A stretch of 64,000 nt of DNA from Gyrodactylus bullatarudis (lineage: Eukaryota; Platyhelminthes; Monogenea; Gyrodactylidea; Gyrodactylidae). Of the stretch, positions 23,441 through 33,711 are shown piece by piece. The notes below the pieces were generated by a model. It was not told where the DNA came from and did not search any database. It worked only from the letters and a program-made list of their open reading frames with translations. Both the position numbers and the translations under genes were made by a program. Positions within the stretch are counted from its first letter, which is position 1. The number at the start of each line of letters is the position of its first letter. The DNA is taken from positions 124,001 to 188,000 of the forward strand of contig SSNU01000327.1 in NCBI GenBank assembly GCA_012064415.1, read 5' to 3'.

Positions 23441-23990
23441 ATTTGAATAATAGAGAGCCAATGATATTTGAGTAATTTTGAGTATATCAACCATTGGATG
23501 ATACATTTTGTGTTATAATGTTGTTGTTCTCAGTAATTAGTAATTACGCACTGATTTTAATTTTTATCAAAAGGTAAATTTGATTAAAAAATTTAATACT
23601 CTTTATTTCCAAATATAAATTAAAAAATCTTTTCAGGTTTGAACTTTCTTTTATAATTCATTCCGTTGTTAAGAAACAATAAATAGATGATAATAAACCT
23701 AAATTTCTAATGTTGAATAAATGTTTGAATTATCCAAAAAAGTCCACAAATATTATTGAGATTTGAGCAAACTCTATTTGCTAAGTTGGTGAAAACATAT
23801 TCTCTTAATATTATAATCATAATTAACATTTATTCAGAATTATATCGATAAGGAAAAAGAAACTATCTGAAAAATAGTACCCTTTAAGAAAATAAAATAT
23901 TTCTCAAGAGCTGGGAATCCAGTAGTTTAAAAAAAATTCTAATTCAAATAGAAAAAAATCATGTGATCAAAATTCCTGATCTTGTAACTA
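23441..23990. other. Upstream of PLA2 gene 1
   Basis: AT-rich sequence between the PLA2-1 start and the Merlin element; presumably holds the promoter. Nothing else recognised. Confidence 0.35.
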
Positions 23991-23998
23991 TAGTTTTT

Positions 23999-25817
23999 GG
24001 TAATGGTGTAGAATAGCTCCTAAAAATTTTTCTGCCCAAAATTTTTCTAAGTTAAAATTTTTCATGTCTACCCCCAAAAAAACACAGGCCCCCTTTTTTC
24101 TTTGTTTGGGGTTGTAATGTAACACAATGTATTAAATTATTTATCCCTCATTATTATGAAAGGTTTCTTTTTGATGAATATCAGTATCCGAATAAAATTT
24201 TTGAATTTCTGCTCTAACCAAAATAATCTCTGAAAATCAAGCTTTCTAATGGTACAATTCAATTTTTCCTATGATACATAATAACGTTTTAATGAAGACA
24301 TAAATTCATAAAATATTTTATCATTATATAGTACTAAATAACATTAAAATATTTACAAGCTTCTAGTAAATCGTTCCATCTTTGATTAATACTTGTAAAT
24401 TTGTTATTATGATTCGAAACAAATTCACGCATTTTTTTGTACGCATTTTCTGGCGTTGAAGACTTATGAATTGTTTCTCTTAATGACCTCCATAGACGTT
24501 CTATATTATTCGTATGAATATCTGGATTATTCGGTCTAACAAATCCACGTCTATGATTCACGGTCTGGTGGTCATACCCAAGCAAATTTAAGCCACGATA
24601 ACCTCTCCATTCATCCGTTATTACTCTGCACCTGGCAACATTTCTGACTACGAAAGCGTGGAGATTTCTTTTCGTCCTTCTTCGTATCATCCCTAGTCTT
24701 ATCTCTTTTGAACCTCTACAGATTGCACCAACTATCCAGAAACGTTGGTTGCGAAGATATCGACCGCGATTATATTTTCGTCGGAATAAATGCATTTCAT
24801 CGATTTCAACCGTTTCATAATTATTCCCTATTGTTCCTGTTGTAGGATTTTGTCTTTCGATGCATGATGAGAACTTCTTGTTAAAATTAATAATAGATTT
24901 CTTAGAAATACCAAGTGCCTCTTCTGTGGTGATTATCTTCGATTTCATGCAATAGAAATACATCAAATCGAGAATATTTTTCACTGACAATTTGGATTCT
25001 GAAAGTAAAATTGCAAGTTAAAATACAATTTAACAATGAGAATAATATTAACTAACTTTCGAAGATTGTTCCGGTCAAAATTGACATCCTCTTTCCACAG
25101 GTGTAATCGATACACCTCAGGTCGAGATGTCCATTGTAAAATGCTGGTCTCAGAATAGCTCCACATTCACAGTCTCTAACGTCATAATTGATGAGATCAT
25201 TTTCAATCGCGAAATTTATTGCCTCTTCATTATTCAAGCAGATAATGTTATGTATCGTGAACATGATTGAGTTATGCCAGGAAAAAATCTACCGAACTAT
25301 CTAACAAAAAACCCTGATAGGTTATCAACCAATCATTTAAAAGCTCTCCTGGGGTGTTTTATCACATTTGGAGTTCTTTTTTTGTAACTAAAGGGATTGT
25401 TTAGACTTCTGTAAGTAAACCGAATTTTATTTGTTTTGAGGTTTTTTTGCTTTCCTATTGTGAAGTTATCCAGAAATGTTTGTTTGCTTAACCTCATTAT
25501 TAGTTTCTCTAGAAACATCCTCATTAAAACGTTATTATGTATCGTAGGAAAAATTGAATTGTACCATTAGAAAGCTTGATTTTCAGAGATTATTTTGGTT
25601 AGAGCAGAAATTCAAAAATTTTATTCGGATACTGATATTCATCAAAAAGAAACCTTTCATAATAATGAGGGATAAATAATTTAATACATTGTGTTACATT
25701 ACAACCCCAAACAAAGAAAAAAGGGGGCCTGTGTTTTTTTGGGGGTAGACATGAAAAATTTTAACTTAGAAAAATTTTGGGCAGAAAAATTTTTAGGAGC
25801 TATTCTACACCATTACC
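23999..25817 (-). mobile_element. Merlin-type DNA transposon, apparently intact
   Basis: The termini GGTAATGGTGTAG (23999) and CTACACCATTACC (ending 25817) are inverted repeats about 299 bp long (to about 24297 and from about 25519) with one mismatch noticed near 24275. The flanking octamer TAGTTTTT is identical at 23991-23998 and 25818-25825. Merlin elements, relatives of bacterial IS1595/IS1016, make 8-9-bp duplications. It encodes one full transposase. Near-identical termini and a perfect duplication indicate recent insertion. Confidence 0.95.
24334..25264 (-). CDS. Merlin (ISXO2/IS1595-like) transposase, complete
   Basis: Cut-and-paste transposase. Two exons on the minus strand: 25057-25264 and 24334-24998, joined over a 58-nt intron in frame (873 nt, 290 aa). 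The N-terminal zinc-ribbon pattern is CECGAILRP ... LRCIDYTCGKRM, the IS1595-type element. The catalytic core shows VEIDEMHLFRRKY (first D), VITDEWRGYRGL (second D) and HTNNIERLWRSLRE (third acidic/Asn position, as expected for the ISXO2 group). No stop or frameshift seen. It is the only gene inside the terminal repeats. Confidence 0.93.
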
Positions 25818-25934
25818 TAGTTTTTTCTTGGCCAATACTAATATTCATAATATTTTTATCCGACTACTCCTAAGTATATTCACTTAAATATAGTTATTAA
25901 AAATTAGAAAACTGGTTAAATATTACAAAAATAG

Positions 25935-26440
25935 TGAACTTCCAAAAAACGTATAAAGAAGAGGATCTGACTAAAATATTTAAACCCCTCTCCTAATGAG
26001 TAATGAGACGAATTCAAGATTTTTTCTCCCCAAGTCAACCCACTTTGAGTGCTTCTATCATTCTTATTTCAAGCTCAAATTTGTCTACTAGATTATGTCT
26101 AGCTCTCTATTACCAGAATGATTTTCTTAAAATTACAGAGGTCACTATTTTGGATCCAGATTCATTCAATTTAACACCATTAGATGCAGAATCAAAAGTT
26201 AAGTCAGCTGGGTAATTTTTATTCCAAAATATTGCCTTAAAGGAATTGTAATCTAATTTGAAACCAAATTTTTGATTTTTTCAACTCATATCAATTTTTT
26301 TGGAAAATCAATACGAAAAGTCGTTTCACAATTGAGAGAGACCCCTCTATTTACCAAACCAAACAACTACTTCATACTCTTTCTCACTGAGTCATCGAAT
26401 AGCAGACCCCTTTTTTCCTATTTCACGTTGTGAGAATTAA
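25935..26440 (+). repeat. Non-coding fragment shared with the MULE region (inverted copy at ~50100-50640)
   Basis: The text from about 25935 (GAACTTCCAAAAAACGTAT, AGAGGATCTGACTAAAATAT, AATGAGTAATGAGACGAATT) to about 26440 (GACCCCTTTTTTCCTATTTC ACGTTGTGAG) is the diverged reverse complement of about 50100-50640, upstream of the decayed MULE transposase. It is probably a solo or non-autonomous remnant. The ORF at 26003-26215 on this strand is therefore likely spurious. Confidence 0.7.
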
Positions 26441-26671
26441 CACTCGAAAAGAGGGGTCTTCCATATAATGAACCCATTGATTCGTGTCTCCAGTATATAT
26501 TAAAATATATTAGTCAATTCCTCTTCTTTTATAAAGAATCTTTTTTCTGGAAGTTGTTACATTTGAAATTTTCTCGGAACATTTTTATATACTTTGTAGT
26601 AGTAAGGTGATAAATATATTGAATTATATTAGCCGAGGGACTTCTGTATTTTCAAAATCATAACTTATGAT

Positions 26672-27487
26672 TCATAAGCTATCTGCATGAACTTTGACTA
26701 TGATCTCAGATCTATCATCACAATCCAGGCCTTTACAGTTGATTCTTCGTGTAAAGCAATTTTGTTTTATGAGCTTGAAGAATAAATCTCGAACTATCAT
26801 ACAGCTATCAGTTCCGCATGACTTCAAACATTGATCAAATCTAAAAAATAATTATTTATAATTTTAATCTTAATATTTTTATATAGGGATCCATTCAATT
26901 TGAAATTTCTTAAAAATTTTATTGAAAAAACGTATTGATCTTTTTTAAAAACGTAAGAATTGTACTTAGAAGTTTTATTGAATATTTTTTGGGGGTGTGC
27001 GATTTCTCATACACCAAAACTGGGGCACAACTGTAGCTTATTATCTGAAATGAAAAAATATTTTCTATATGTTCGTTTTTGATCAATTTCGTTCAAATTT
27101 TTTCTATATCAATAATATTTACATGTAAATTAATTTTTTGGTGGAGATTATTATTTTTAAGAACGATTTTGACAAATAAGAATTCTGTTGGAGAATAGAA
27201 TAAAACTTACACTTCATCACAAGAACAATTTAGCATTGTATAACCGAAATTATTGGTAAAGCCATAAACTGTAGAATCTGGTTTGATTTTCAGACTGCAT
27301 TTGTCATGATTACGACAGCAAATGTCCAATTCTTTAAGCAGACCGAAATCATAATCGTTGGCTGCTTCGTTTCCGGGTCCACACCATTTTGTGCCAGGTA
27401 ACATTGAGTGTCCCTTTGAGATAAATGAGAACTTTAACTTGCATTATGAAAGAGAATTAAAGCTACAATTGACCACAACTTGATCAT
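26672..27487 (-). CDS. Secreted group III phospholipase A2, gene 2 of 5 (GC-AG micro-intron)
   Basis: Same three-exon plan as its neighbours: exon 1 27443-27487 (short signal MIKLWSIVALILFHN), exon 2 27211-27413, exon 3 26672-26840; 417 nt, 138 aa. The calcium loop is MLPGTKWCGPGNEA, the active site CCRNHDKC, and the exon 2 end YTMLNCSCDEV. Exon 3 begins FDQCLKSCG. Intron 1 is only 29 nt (27414-27442) if the GC donor GCAAGT is used, which keeps phase 0 like the paralogues. The overlapping GT donor 4 nt later would give a frameshift. An in-frame upstream ATG near 27523 could lengthen the N terminus. Confidence 0.83.
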
Positions 27488-27523
27488 CGAGAAACGTTGA
27501 ATTAATGAATGTACTTTTTTTTT

Positions 27524-28276
27524 CATTCAAAATACACCTGTTATGTTGTTGTGCTACAAGAAATTCTCACTCTTTCAGTCTGCAAAAAAGGAATATTCAA
27601 TAAAATTGAAATTTTTTTTCAGAGAGAAACCTAATAAAATTGAAAAATACTTTTACCCCAACGCAGGTATTCATTTTAATCAAAGAAAATAATGACACAC
27701 AAAAAATATGAGTGACGATTGTTGAACCCCAACTAATAGCATGGTTTCTTGCTCTTCAAATTGTAGCATAATGGAGCTTTAGGAAAATTTTGTATCATTA
27801 ATTGGTCATTTCCAACGCAGAAGAATTTTGACGATAGAATTGATTTTTTTGGTAATTTCTCAATGAGATTTTGATCAAACTAATGGTTGGAGTATAAAAG
27901 AACTAAGCCAAAAAACTACAGCATATCAGATGGTTTACCAAAAGATAAGTTGAATAGCAGAGACTCTTTATTAAATCAAAAGTATGGTCTCTTGTTTTCA
28001 GTGAGTCATATGTTATACCCAAGTCTTTAATCTCATCGACTCTAGGTGGAAACAAGGAGAGATCTAAATTAGGGGATGAAGAGCCAGTTAAGGAATAATA
28101 ATAATTGGAATAATTTAAGGATAATCAAATCTTTTGTAGAGAGTCTTTTATATAATTCATTTCATGGGTTATGTCAGCATTGGTGTCATAAAAAAATCCA
28201 ATTTATCATAAATTTATGAATCTCTTCTTTCGATATAATTTATACGGATCTATCTTGCCAATTAATAAATCATATA
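27524..28276. other. Upstream of PLA2 gene 2
   Basis: AT-rich sequence between the PLA2-2 start region and the Tigger element; presumably promoter. No ORF or repeat recognised. Confidence 0.35.
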
Positions 28277-30611
28277 CAGTCAATAACCAAGAGAGAAACA
28301 AGAATAGTGGAATGACAAATCAGACGTAGCTTCTTAAAAATAGTGGAATGATATGGTGTATTCGAAGGTATATAAGGCAATTTCATAGCCTCACATACAT
28401 CCATGTGTTTGACTCAAAATCTTAACACTGAAGTAACACCAGTAATTAGCAATTGAAGTTAATTTTTTAACATCACAAATGAGAACTAACATCTATAGTA
28501 ATTAAAACCTTTTGACCTCAAAAATTAAATTCTTTACTACAATTCATTCACAAGCGTGATTCTACTTCATAGCATGCAAATAAGATAAGAATGTGTCTTG
28601 ACCCCTCTCCCAAGTTTCGAAATTATTATTTTTTTCATTAATATGCAGGGAACTCGTCTTTCTATAGAGCAGAAACTTCGAATCACACGCTTAAGAGACG
28701 ATGGATCAGATATAAAGGATCTTGCTATTCAATATTCCTGTTCTGAAAGTCTTATCTACAAAATTCTGCAGGACAAGAATAAGATCCAACAAAGATTCAT
28801 AGCTGATGATCCAGGATTAAAAAGTTCGTCAAAATATAATGGCAACAAAAAATTTGAAAATAAGATTCTTGAAATGATAATTGGATGCTCTAAGCCAATA
28901 ACAAGAGAAATAATATTTGAGATGGCTGAATCTCTGATCAAAGAAGAAAATATGGATATTGTTTTATCTGAGGGCTGGTATCGGAGTTTTACCTCTAGAC
29001 ATAAAGGTAGATTTCAACTTGGTCATACTGGAGCTCTTACTTTGAAAAGAAAGCTTGAAATTACTGAGAAGATTGAACAAGGTTCATCTTTGAAGGATAT
29101 TGTTTGTTCGGAAAGAGTTTCTTCAAAAACTGTTTTTAATATCAATGAAAATCCTAGCACTTGTGATTTTGCTTTGAATCAGAAATATTCTTCTGAAAGA
29201 AAGATTATAAATTATGCATCCATTTACAAGGACTTGGATCTTGCTCTTTTTGACCATGTCAGATTTTTATCTAATAATGATGCTGTTGTAAATAAGCAAG
29301 TCTTAAAGATAAAAATGTGTCAGCTTTCTAGGGATAGAAATTTCTCTTTACCAAACAATCAGAATGCCTTTCTTGATAATTTCATGAAGCGCCACAACTT
29401 GAAGGAAGAGAAAGTAGGATAAATTCTTTTTATTTCAAGATTCGTGGGTCTCAGCTAAAAGTTTCCGATGAACTCGTCCGAGATTTTGGCGAAAGACTCT
29501 TAACAATGAATATCCTGGTTATCAGCCATGATAGAATTCTCAATGCAGATGAAAGGTCAGTGCCCACTGTCTTTCAACCCGCCAGTGCTGTGGGGGATTC
29601 TAGAGGATATGGAGAATCGAAATCTCGGATCACTGTACCCTTAACCATAGACATGTCTGGAGGGAAGTATAAGCCTCAGATGATAGGCCAATCGAAGAAA
29701 CCAAGGGCTTTTAAAAATAAAATACTTCCTCTAGATTATGTTAGTACAAAGAATGGTTGGACAACCCTAGAAAGTTTTGAAAAATATCTTGATACCATGG
29801 ATCAAAGGGTTTCTATGAATTCAATTCTTTTTGTTGACAACTATCCGGCGCATAAGTCTGAAAAAATCTTTAACAATTTTAAGTAATTTTTTAATTAATT
29901 TCTAGACTTCAAATGCTTCCCCCTTGTACAACTTCGAGATTACAACCATGCGATTCAATAGTGAATGCTCAATTTAAAAGAATTTATCAGGAGGTTATGT
30001 TAAACCGAGTTTACGATAAATCAGCAGGCCTTTTAACGAAGGAGCCAGTTAAATTTGACTTATTTCAAGTGGCTGAAATGATAAACTTGTCATGGAGTAA
30101 AATATCCGAAAATATGATCATAAAATATTTTCAAGAGACATTTGGAAAAGCTTTAAAATTTTCGAATCAATAAAAAAAGTTTCTTTTCATTAAATCTTCA
30201 ACCATCATTTATTAATACTTATCAAAGATCAATTAAGATTCTTTAAATGAGAACTTTTTTATTAAATTGCTAGGATCAAATATGGAAACATGTTTTGCTT
30301 TAAATAATATTTATAAAAATTAGATGACTCATATGATAAACTTGGTAAAAATCTTATCTTTCTTGTTTTCTGTTGTGTAATGTTAAAAAATTAACTTCAA
30401 TTGCTAATTACTGGTTTCATTGCATACGACTTGATTATAATTATCCTTCCTATACTTCAGTGTTAAGATTTTGAGTCAAACACATGGATGTATGTGAGGC
30501 TATGAAATTGCCTTATATACCTTCGAATACACCATATCATTCCACTATTTTTGAGAAGCTACGTCTGATTTGTCATTCCACTATTCTTGTTTCTCTCTTG
30601 GTTATTGACTG
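28277..30611 (+). mobile_element. Tigger/pogo-type DNA transposon, apparently intact
   Basis: Termini CAGTCAATAACCAAGAGAG at 28277 and its reverse complement ending at 30611 are flanked by TA on both sides (28275-28276, 30612-30613), the Tc1/mariner-pogo target. The inverted repeats match over ~159 bp with one mismatch seen, then differ by an insertion/deletion, then match again for ~40 bp. Each contains a doubled ATAGTGGAATGA word, possibly transposase sites. The element ends 45 bp short of the stop codon of PLA2 gene 3. Confidence 0.93.
28643..30173 (+). CDS. Tigger/CENP-B-like transposase with 26-nt and 23-nt introns
   Basis: DDD transposase of the pogo group. ATG at 28643 (MQGTRLS). Exons 28643-29413, 29440-29882, 29906-30173 total 1482 nt, 493 aa, in frame throughout once two tiny GT-AG introns are removed (29414-29439 and 29883-29905). 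The N-terminal psq-type helix-turn-helix is LSIEQKLRITRLRDDG ... YSCSESLIYKIL; a CENP-B-type second domain includes GWYRSFTSRH. Catalytic positions are ILNADER, FVDNYPAHK and SRLQPCDSIVNAQFK, with all three Asp present. Without splicing both junctions hit stops, and the conserved LPPCTTS block falls out of frame, so the introns are well supported. Confidence 0.9.
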
Positions 30612-30656
30612 TACATATAATGATCAGAATTTATTTGTCAAGTTTAGTTTAGTACT

Positions 30657-31656
30657 TTATTTCATTTTATTTTTTTTCGTGTAAGTTACTTGTGATTCAA
30701 CGACAGTTTCAACTTCTTTACAATTTCCATTTTCACAAACTTTTGTTTTTTCCAACCTGAAGCATGGTTGTCTCAAATACAGGAAGAACATCATTTCCAC
30801 CGTATGGCAAAAGAACCCGCACCTTTCTAGGCATTCTTTAAATCTAATAAAATTAATGATTGTGCTGTTGATAGGATTTTTTAAATATAATAAGAAACAA
30901 TACTTAATAAGTCATTTTTATGGGATACAGTAGAAAAGGGAATATTAGATTTTAAAATCATAACTAACTTAACATCGCAATCACAGTGTTGCATTGAGTA
31001 GGGCTTTGTGTTCGTGAAACCAAGAAGAGTTTTTCCTGGTCCTATTGAATGTTTACAATTATCATGATCGCGACAGCAATTATCTAAGCCTTTGAGAGGA
31101 CCTAGATCCTCATAACCATTTGCCTTGTTACCTGGTCCACACCACTTAGTTCCTGGATAAATTGGGGCCTTGGCCTAAAAATAATTTATTTAGAAGGAAT
31201 TTCATCTTTCTTATCGTTCTTATTTTGATTCAAGTTTAACTGGTAGAATACAGAATAAAGATATTTTTTGAACTGAAACAGTTGCAAATATTTTCTCTGA
31301 TCCTGAGAATCGTATTCGTTTTTCAGGATGGTGAGCTACTAATATTCTACATAATATTTTTTTTAATGTAAAGCATGAAATTGACTCTATTGAAAATTTA
31401 CTTACCATTAACCTTGTAAGAGCCCGAAGTAGTAGTGTATGTCGATATTTTAGTAAACTAAATTATACTAAAAACCATTTTTTATTATTGAGAAAAATAT
31501 GTTACATGATAAAGAAAATTCGGGTATTTTTAGAATTGTTTTGGATATAGGAAATTTTTGATACAATCTTTGAAAAAACAGAAAACTCGTAAGGATAAAA
31601 CTCACGTTTATAACCAGACCAAGGAATATGAGTGAATAAATTGCTTTTGAGAGCAT
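30657..31656 (-). CDS. Secreted group III phospholipase A2, gene 3 of 5
   Basis: Exon 1 31606-31656 (signal MLSKAIYSLIFLGLVIN), exon 2 30969-31174, exon 3 30657-30843; 444 nt, 147 aa, all junctions in phase with GTGAGT and GTTAGT donors. The calcium loop is IYPGTKWCGPGN, the catalytic motif NCCRDHDNC, and the exon 2 end QHCDCD. Exon 3 begins FKECLERCG and ends with a Lys-rich tail. A Tigger element sits 45 bp beyond the stop codon and may have altered the 3' UTR or polyadenylation. Two inner exons are separated by only 125 bp. Confidence 0.9.
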
Positions 31657-33274
31657 AATTTCCAAAGCTGTCCTAACGACCAGCTGTATATATACATTCC
31701 GAGAATAAACTATGCTATATAATATGAATTAATTGAATACTATACAGACTGGTAAAACAAGGAGGTAATGTTTAATTAACAACCGACATCGACTATTCAT
31801 TTTTTTCAAATGAACCTTTCATAATTTTGAACAGGCTTAAATTCTTGATGTTCAGAAAATTCTTAGAAAAAAATCAGAATGCCGTGAAAATGAATAAAAA
31901 TGTCAAGTGAAAAAGGCTTGACAAGTAGGAAAACTTCATGTATTATGTGAAGAGTCTCTACTCAAAAGATTCTTTTTTTCTAATTTGTGATGAAATATGA
32001 TCTTACTTTATCTAGTTGATCTCGGATCACTGATATTAGTTAAGAATAAAACGCTGAATTTTTTTCACATAATTAGTAAGATTTGTTAAACCATGACGCT
32101 CTTGTATTGTAGTCTAAGACTCGTTCAATCTGATAATATTTACTTGATAAAAGTCGGCAATATTATCATTCTACCTGACAATTTTTGGTTAAATTTTAAA
32201 ATTAATTAAGGGTAACTATTCATCTGGTTTTTACCTCATGATCTTCGCGTTAACTATTAATCAGAATTCAAAATCACATATCTTTCTTATCTATGATTAT
32301 GATTACATAATGAAAATTATCATTTTTATTTTAATATCAAAACTATGAATGATTCGATACTATAGAAAAAACAGAATTCAAAAAAAATATAGCGAATAGA
32401 AAAATACATCTTATGACACGTTATACAGTGGATTCTGTAATAATAACTCGATAAAAATAACATGGCGTGTCACTTTTTTTTCGATCTGGGGATATCGAAA
32501 TAAACTAAAGTGATCCTGATTCGAAATTTGACGCAGATTCCGAATCTGGTCTCAGAATCTCCGAATTGTATTCAGTTTCGGAGATATTCGCAAAAAACGA
32601 AAATTTCGAATTTTCCCAAAATGGGAGTTACTAATTTGACAAAATCATTAAGTGAAATTAACTAATTGCCCATCAACGGGATATCATTGAATAGAAAATT
32701 TAATTTTGCGTCGATTTGTGTATGTATATACGGGAGAAAGAGAAAAAATTGCGCGAAAAATAAGATGAAGTAAATTTTATTGAAAAAAATTCATAAAATT
32801 TGAGTAAAAATTTGTGTTTTCAAATTGACTCACGGCTTCAAATAGATCAAATTTCAAAATTTTCACCCTAGATTAAAATTTTCTGTTCTTTCGATTGAGA
32901 CCACTCTCGACCCTGTCAGACTTCATCTTCAGGTGTAAAATTCGACTTTTTAAGATGTTGTTGAACATTGGTATTTCCATATAATATACTGTACCATTTA
33001 TTGTAAATCCATATTGTAAACTCTTTTCGGCATTTAAAAAATTCTTCTGAATACATGGAATATAATATAATGAATTAGATTGACGAAATGAAACTTACTT
33101 TATCTTTTGGGGCTCAAAATGTCTCATACGAATCAAGTCTAGACAATGCATGGCATGCTTTACTACACAACCAATCAGATTAGAGGTCAGCCTTAACTAT
33201 GAGCCAATGAAATGGGGAGATTTTTTTCGAGTTTAATCATGTGATTTTCTCAATTAACTTTTTTTAATTAAATC
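31657..33274. other. AT-rich region between PLA2 gene 3 and zinc-finger-like ORF
   Basis: Holds the presumed PLA2-3 promoter. From 32480 to 32650 lies a stretch (cgatctggggatatcgaaat, tcggagatattcgcaaaaaa) similar in style to sequence inside the Harbinger-like MITE near 41060-41130. No gene recognised. Confidence 0.35.
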
Positions 33275-33535
33275 ATGAATAGAGCTTTCTACTGTAGAAA
33301 TTATAGAAATAAATTCTGTTACATTTGTGGTTATTTTTTCCACAATAAATTAATGTTTCCCATAACTGATGAAATGAAGCAAGCAATGATTCAGTATTTT
33401 CAACGTCAGCTTACTTTAAATGCTAATTTCACGCCTATGAATTTATGCCGATCCTGTTTTTGTAAAATTAACAATCAGAATGGGACCAAAAGAAGAAATC
33501 GAATTAAACTCTGGTGCGAGCCTTTTAATCATTAA
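33275..33535 (+). CDS. Small cysteine-rich ORF, zinc-binding-like, unrecognised
   Basis: 86 codons from an ATG: basic start, then FCYICGYFF, a spacer, and MNLCRSCFCKINNQ with a basic tail and LWCEPFNH. The C-x2-C ... C-x2-C spacing suggests a zinc-binding module; similar FCYICGxF...C..C..L modules occur in transposon-derived proteins of arthropods, from memory. It stops 177 bp before a Penelope-like element on the same strand and could be the first exon of a longer gene, a transposon ORF, or debris. Confidence 0.4.
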   Translation: MNRAFYCRNYRNKFCYICGYFFHNKLMFPITDEMKQAMIQYFQRQLTLNANFTPMNLCRSCFCKINNQNGTKRRNRIKLWCEPFNH

Positions 33536-33711
33536 GTTGAATGCTATTTTTGCTTAACCAGGATTGTCGTTGGACGAAAACCATCCAAACATGTAAATAT
33601 TTATAAATTTATTCTAAGATTTATCCTTCAAATCGTACTTGCAGAGACTTGGTTGTTCAACGAAATCATGAAAATATGGAAGTCATGATCGTCCGATTAG
33701 CCCTGAGTTAG

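Noticed and set aside
26003..26215. Plus-strand ORF with RRIQDFFS, resembling a clamp-binding motif
   Set aside because: It lies in a non-coding repeat shared (inverted) with 50100-50640 and is not conserved as a frame there.
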